This document shows, piece by piece, positions 34,234 through 38,004 of a stretch of 38,004 nucleotides of DNA (the first letter of the stretch is position 1; every line of letters begins with the position of its first letter). Origin of the DNA: Microbacteriaceae bacterium (GTDB lineage Bacteria > Actinomycetota > Actinomycetes > Actinomycetales > Microbacteriaceae). The position numbers and the translations under genes are program-made. The notes under the pieces were generated by a model. It did not search any database, was not told where the DNA came from, and saw only the letters and a program-made list of their open reading frames with translations. The stretch covers positions 1-38,004 of the forward strand of contig JAODMG010000028.1 in NCBI GenBank assembly GCA_025464895.1. Direction: 5' to 3'.

Positions 34234-34273
34234 CCGACTCCTCCTCATACCGGGCATTCACGAGAAAGTGAGC

Positions 34274-35164
34274 ATGGCGATGATCAACGACGAGATCTTC
34301 ACGCGCATGGGTGAACTCAGCCCAGCGGAGAAAAAAGTGGCACGCGCGCTGCTCTCCAGCTACCCGGGAGCGGGTCTGGAGAGCGCGGCGACCCTCGCCA
34401 AGTCGGCTGGCACCAGCACGCCGACGGTTCTCCGCCTGGTCAGCCGTTTGGGGATCGGAAGCTATCCAGACTTCCAGCGCAGGCTGCGCGACGAGATCAC
34501 CAACCACATGAAGAGCCCGGTGAGCCGCACCGAGCACGGCAAACTTCACCGGGACGAGGACGGCCTCCTGCAAGGGGCGGTCGCCGACAAGGTGGCCATG
34601 ATCGAGAGCATGGCCCTCAGCGTGCCGCCGAGTGAGTTCGACCGTGCGGTACAGGTGCTCGCATCCAGGCCACGCCACGTCACCATCTCCGGCGGATACT
34701 TCACCAGGTACCTGGCGATGCTGCTCGCGACCCAGCTGGACCAGGCCATCGACAACGTCGACTTCATCGCAGAGCCACTCGGGCGGGACGTTGGCAAGTT
34801 CCTGAGGCTCGGCCCCGGATCGGTGGCGATCATCCTCGACTTCCGTCGGTACGAGCTGTTGTCCACCCGCGCGGCGGAGCTCGCGAAGAGGCAGGGCGCG
34901 ACGGTCATCGTTATCACCGACCAGGAGCTCTCCCCCGCTGTAGACAGCGCGGACATAGTGCTCCCGGTCACCGTCGACGGCATCCCGTTCGACTCGGTCG
35001 TCGGCGTCGTTGCCCTCCTCGAGACCCTCGTCGAGGCGGTGCTGCTCGCCGCGGGCGATCGGGGAATCGCCCGGATGAAGCTTTGGGAAGAATCCGTGCT
35101 CCTTGCGCGTGCGTACCGCGACTCCGCGGAGAACCACAGTATCGAAGAGAGAGAAGAAGACTGA
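34274..35164 (+). CDS. MurR/RpiR-family transcriptional regulator
   Basis: A 296-residue regulator. The N-terminal HTH-6 domain (about 1-77) reads MGELSPAEKKVARALLSSYP... AATLAKSAGTSTPTVLRLVSRLGIGSYPDFQRRL. The C-terminal SIS domain (about 120-260) would bind a sugar-phosphate or another ligand. The start is placed at ATG 34274, after the upstream hairpin; GTG 34268 and ATG 34280 are nearby alternatives. It sits in the middle of the peptide locus, immediately before an SDR gene (1-nt gap), and is the only specific regulator there. It is thus the best candidate to bind the duplicated element at 25299 and 28419; that is inference. Confidence 0.92.
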   Translation: MAMINDEIFTRMGELSPAEKKVARALLSSYPGAGLESAATLAKSAGTSTPTVLRLVSRLGIGSYPDFQRRLRDEITNHMKSPVSRTEHGKLHRDEDGLLQGAVADKVAMIESMALSVPPSEFDRAVQVLASRPRHVTISGGYFTRYLAMLLATQLDQAIDNVDFIAEPLGRDVGKFLRLGPGSVAIILDFRRYELLSTRAAELAKRQGATVIVITDQELSPAVDSADIVLPVTVDGIPFDSVVGVVALLETLVEAVLLAAGDRGIARMKLWEESVLLARAYRDSAENHSIEEREED

Positions 35165-35165
35165 C

Positions 35166-35864
35166 ATGGCAGAACTCGACGGAATGGTCGCGGTAGTGAC
35201 CGGGACGGCCCAGGGCATCGGACGCGAGATCGCCGATCGAATCAAGGCGAGCGGTGCGACGGTGCACGAGGTCGACAAGGATACGGTCGACCTCAGCGAC
35301 TCGGCCGCGGTCGAAGCGTTCTTCGCGGGCATCGGCGACGTCGACATCCTGGTCAACGTCGCGGGTGGGGTCGTAGGCCAGACGCACAAGCCGATCGACG
35401 AGGTGACCGATGACTCGTGGAACGCGGTGATCGCCGCGAACCTGACGACCACGATGAATTGCACGAGGGCTGCCGCCAGGGTGATGAAGAAGCGCGGATA
35501 CGGCCGGATCGTGAACATCTCCTCCGGAGCGGGACGCAGCGTGAGCCTCACCGGCATCCAGGCCTACACGACGGCGAAGGCCGCCCAGATCGGATTCACC
35601 AGGCAGATGGCTCACGAACTCGGCCAGTACGGCATTACCGTGAACTGCATCGCCCCTGGATTCGTCCTGTCGAACCCGACCACGCAGGCACAGTGGGAGA
35701 GCTACGGCGAGGACGGGCAGCGCGCACTCCTCGAGCGGATCGCCACCCGCAAGACCGGAACTCCGGCGGACATCGCCAGGGGGGTCGAGTTCTTCGTCGC
35801 CCCCGACGCCGGCTGGGTTAGTGGCCAGACCATCTCGATCGACGGGGGGCACTCGCTCTTCTAA
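35166..35864 (+). CDS. SDR-family NAD(P)-dependent oxidoreductase
   Basis: A 232-residue classical short-chain dehydrogenase. Cofactor motif TGTAQGIG is at 12-19, NVAGG at 64-68, and the catalytic Asn92, Ser119/120, Tyr134 and Lys138 (AYTTAK) are all present. The C-terminal ISIDGGHSLF closes the fold. It is short (about 15 residues less than most), with a trimmed loop after GATVHEVDKD, where Asp-rich sequence suggests NAD preference. The ATG at 35166 lies 1 nt after the regulator stop. It might oxidise or reduce a product of peptide breakdown; the substrate is unknown. Confidence 0.93.
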   Translation: MAELDGMVAVVTGTAQGIGREIADRIKASGATVHEVDKDTVDLSDSAAVEAFFAGIGDVDILVNVAGGVVGQTHKPIDEVTDDSWNAVIAANLTTTMNCTRAAARVMKKRGYGRIVNISSGAGRSVSLTGIQAYTTAKAAQIGFTRQMAHELGQYGITVNCIAPGFVLSNPTTQAQWESYGEDGQRALLERIATRKTGTPADIARGVEFFVAPDAGWVSGQTISIDGGHSLF

Positions 35865-35894
35865 GCCACCAGGCAGGGAAGACGGCGAACAATC

Positions 35895-37601
35895 ATGACG
35901 ACTCCAGAATCGGATGCCTCCGCGCGCCTCGCCGCGCTTGGCGAAAGCTACTTCACCACTCAGCACAGCTACGACCCGTACAACGCAACCCTGCTCGGCC
36001 TCGGCGAGTTCGATTACCTGCCGGGTGACCCGAGCCTTGATGCCAGCGAGAAGGCGTCGGCCGATCTCGCCGCAATCGGAGAACAGGTTGCCGCTATCGA
36101 TTCGGCTGCCCTGAGCGAGGCCGACCTGATCGACCACAGCGTTCTGACGGTCCTGGTGCGCGGTGCGCAGCAGGAGGCACAGCACTCGCTCTGGGCCGGC
36201 AACGCTTCCGCGAAGAGCTATGTGAGCCGCCAGGCTCTCATCTTCCAGACCATGCCGGCGATGACCGTCACCGACGACGACAGTGCAGAGCGCTACCTCG
36301 ATCGTCTCTCCGGCGTCGGCGGGGTGCTGGCATCCCTCGGCGACCGTTACGCGGTCGAAGCCGGTCGCGGACGGATTCCCACCGCGCTCGGCATCACCCA
36401 CTCCGTGCAGCAGCTCGAGGGATACCTTGCCCTCGGCGTGCAGGGCGACGCGCTTCTTGCGCCGGTCCGGGCATCCGGAAACGCGGCGGCCATCGAGCGG
36501 GCGACGAGCATCCTGGAGAACGACGTGCACCCGGCCATGGCGGCTCTCGCCGCACGCCTGCGCACCGAATTCCTGCCAGGGGCGCGTCCAAACGACCAGG
36601 TAGGCATTAAGTTCATCGCCGGCGGAGACGAAGGCTACGCTGCGACGGTCGCCCGTCACACGACGACAACCCTCACTCCAGCGGAGATCCACCAGATCGG
36701 GCTCGACGTGCTCGAGGAGATGAAGCCGGAGTGGAGCGAGGTCGGCCAGCGCGCAATCGGCGAGGGCGACTTCACCGTCATCGCAGAACGGATGCGCGCG
36801 GACCTGTCGCTGCGGTTCGACACGAGCGAGCAGATCGTCGGGATGGCGCAGTCCGCCCTCGACCGCGCCAACGCGGTTCGCAGGCAGTACTACCCGGACT
36901 ACGACATCCCCGAGTGCGTCATCGAGGAGATCAACCCGATCGATGCGGAGCACACGGCGCTCGCCTACTATCGGCCGCCGGCCGTTGACGGCAGCAGGCC
37001 CGGCGCGCACTGCCTGGTCGCATCCGACCCGCAGGAACGGTTCCGCTTCGAATACGAAGCGCTCGCCTTCCACGAGTCGGTTCCTGGCCACCACATGCAG
37101 CTCGCGATGGCGCAGAAGCTCGACATCCCACGCTACCGCCGGTACCTCGACGTCGAAGCCTGCAGTTTCAACGAGGGCTGGGGCCTCTACTCCGAGCAGT
37201 TCGCAGACGAGATCGGGCTGTATAGCGACGATGTCTCCCGGCTCGGGATGCTGTCGTTCCGAGCGCTCCGCGCCTGCCGCCTGGTCGTCGACACCGGCAT
37301 CCACCACTTCGGCTGGTCCAGGGAGCGGGCGATCGAGTTCATGTGGGACCACACCGCGACGACGCGTTCGCATGTGCGCAACGAGATCGACCGCTACATC
37401 GCCTGGCCAGGCCAGGCACTCGCCTACATGATCGGCCGCCGCGAGATCCTGCGGCTTCGCGAGCAGGCAAAACAGCAGCTCGGCTCTCGCTTCTCGATCA
37501 TCGATTTCCACGGCACGCTGCTCGGCAGCGGCTCGGTTCCGCTCTCGGTACTCGGCGACAACGTCGCGCGCTGGACATCCAGCGTCGCGCAAGACAACTA
37601 A
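35895..37601 (+). CDS. DUF885-family metallopeptidase
   Basis: A 568-residue protein of the DUF885 family, regarded as zinc metallopeptidases. The metal-binding motif is HESVPGHH (393-400), with the downstream glutamate in EGWGLYSE (427-434). TTTTLTPAEIHQIGLDVL (256-273) is another family block. The absence of a signal peptide suggests it acts on peptides in the cytoplasm. It lies 30 bp after the SDR gene in a probable operon with the regulator and the hydrolase at 37618. Carboxypeptidase-like activity has been proposed for relatives, but specificity is unknown. Confidence 0.92.
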   Translation: MTTPESDASARLAALGESYFTTQHSYDPYNATLLGLGEFDYLPGDPSLDASEKASADLAAIGEQVAAIDSAALSEADLIDHSVLTVLVRGAQQEAQHSLWAGNASAKSYVSRQALIFQTMPAMTVTDDDSAERYLDRLSGVGGVLASLGDRYAVEAGRGRIPTALGITHSVQQLEGYLALGVQGDALLAPVRASGNAAAIERATSILENDVHPAMAALAARLRTEFLPGARPNDQVGIKFIAGGDEGYAATVARHTTTTLTPAEIHQIGLDVLEEMKPEWSEVGQRAIGEGDFTVIAERMRADLSLRFDTSEQIVGMAQSALDRANAVRRQYYPDYDIPECVIEEINPIDAEHTALAYYRPPAVDGSRPGAHCLVASDPQERFRFEYEALAFHESVPGHHMQLAMAQKLDIPRYRRYLDVEACSFNEGWGLYSEQFADEIGLYSDDVSRLGMLSFRALRACRLVVDTGIHHFGWSRERAIEFMWDHTATTRSHVRNEIDRYIAWPGQALAYMIGRREILRLREQAKQQLGSRFSIIDFHGTLLGSGSVPLSVLGDNVARWTSSVAQDN

Positions 37602-37617
37602 AGAGGACGGATAGACC

Positions 37618-38004
37618 ATGGATGTAACCATCAACGGAGCACGACTCAATGTCGAGGTGTTCGGACCAGAGGACGGACCGGTGCTGATCGCTCACCACGG
37701 CGGTGGCGGAATCGGCTCCCTCGCCGAACCGAAGGGCACCTTTGGCCCTCTCGCCGACCGCTTCCGCGTCATCGTCTTCGACGCGCGCGGCTGTGGCCTG
37801 AGCGAAGGAATCGCCCCGTACTCGCACGAGCAGTGGGCAGCGGATGTCGACGGCCTCAGGCAGTGGGCCGGTGCGGACAAGATCGTGGTCGCCGGCGGCT
37901 CGTACGGCGGATTCATCGCCCTGGAGTACGCGGTCCGCTACCCGGAGCACGTCTCCGCGGTCATCCTGCGCGATACATCGCCGGATGGCGCAAACCTCGA
38001 GATC
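37618..38004 (+). CDS. Alpha/beta hydrolase, prolyl-iminopeptidase-like (3' end outside the window)
   Basis: The first 129 residues of an alpha/beta hydrolase. The oxyanion region HHGGGG is at 26-31, the strand VIVFDARGCGLS at 51-62, and the nucleophile elbow GGSYGG with Ser95 (93-98). The DARGCGxS block and GGSYGG fit proline iminopeptidase and its relatives. The catalytic Asp and His lie beyond the window. The ATG at 37618 has AGAGGA upstream, 17 nt after the DUF885 gene, so it is in the same operon. It would remove N-terminal residues from imported peptides if it is a true iminopeptidase; other esterases share the fold. Confidence 0.85.
   Translation, partial: MDVTINGARLNVEVFGPEDGPVLIAHHGGGGIGSLAEPKGTFGPLADRFRVIVFDARGCGLSEGIAPYSHEQWAADVDGLRQWAGADKIVVAGGSYGGFIALEYAVRYPEHVSAVILRDTSPDGANLEI

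Noticed and set aside
34968-37649. Very long minus-strand open frame (893 residues)
   Set aside because: It is a shadow of the SDR, DUF885 and hydrolase genes on the plus strand; it shows no motif, and the plus-strand genes have clear catalytic signatures.

Overview
The window is GC-rich (roughly two thirds G+C by eye) and densely coded, with GTG starts, 4-8 bp stop/start overlaps (ATGA, GTGA) and lipoprotein-anchored ABC binding proteins. It looks like an actinobacterial chromosome, most likely of the Microbacteriaceae type. That placement rests on gene style and family content; no rRNA or other marker is present. No tRNA, CRISPR, IS element or prophage gene was seen.

Region 1 (about 1-10600) is a molybdenum island. 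On the minus strand a small HTH-Mop protein precedes modA, modB and modC (molybdate uptake). Divergent from it on the plus strand run moeZ, moeA, a fused moaC-mog (moaCB) and moaE, tightly overlapping. A decayed metallo-beta-lactamase-fold gene follows, then moaD and moaA on the minus strand. Divergent from moaA is a plus-strand trio that probably uses the cofactor: a sulfite-oxidase-fold molybdoenzyme, an FAD/NAD(P)H reductase and a small zinc-ribbon protein (DUF6510-like). Together these cover molybdate import, pterin synthesis, Mo insertion and one molybdoenzyme; mobA is not in the window.

Region 2 (10647-16005) holds a Ski2-like helicase with a DUF3516-type C-terminus, a nucleoside hydrolase, a small DUF2087-like protein and a large atypical SDR that ends in a perfect 17-bp hairpin.

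Region 3 (16059-25189) holds a sugar ABC importer (MalG-, MalF- and MalE-like, no ATPase gene), a GT39-like membrane glycosyltransferase, a TagF-GT4 fusion that converges on and overlaps it, a VIT-family metal transporter and an F420-type NADP reductase-like protein.

Region 4 (25299-38004, open at the right edge) is a coherent peptide-scavenging locus: family-5 binding protein, amidase, two Dpp/Opp permeases, two ATPases, M55 D-aminopeptidase, isoaspartyl peptidase, then an RpiR regulator, SDR, DUF885 metallopeptidase and a prolyl-iminopeptidase-like hydrolase. A 54-bp sequence with an embedded inverted repeat (TTCCG-N12-CGGAA) and a possible -10 box occurs twice, once before the binding-protein gene and once before the permease genes. 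This is the best candidate here for an undescribed, co-regulated system: import and breakdown of peptides carrying D- or beta-aspartyl linkages. Hairpins after the binding protein and after the isoaspartyl peptidase divide the locus into expression segments.
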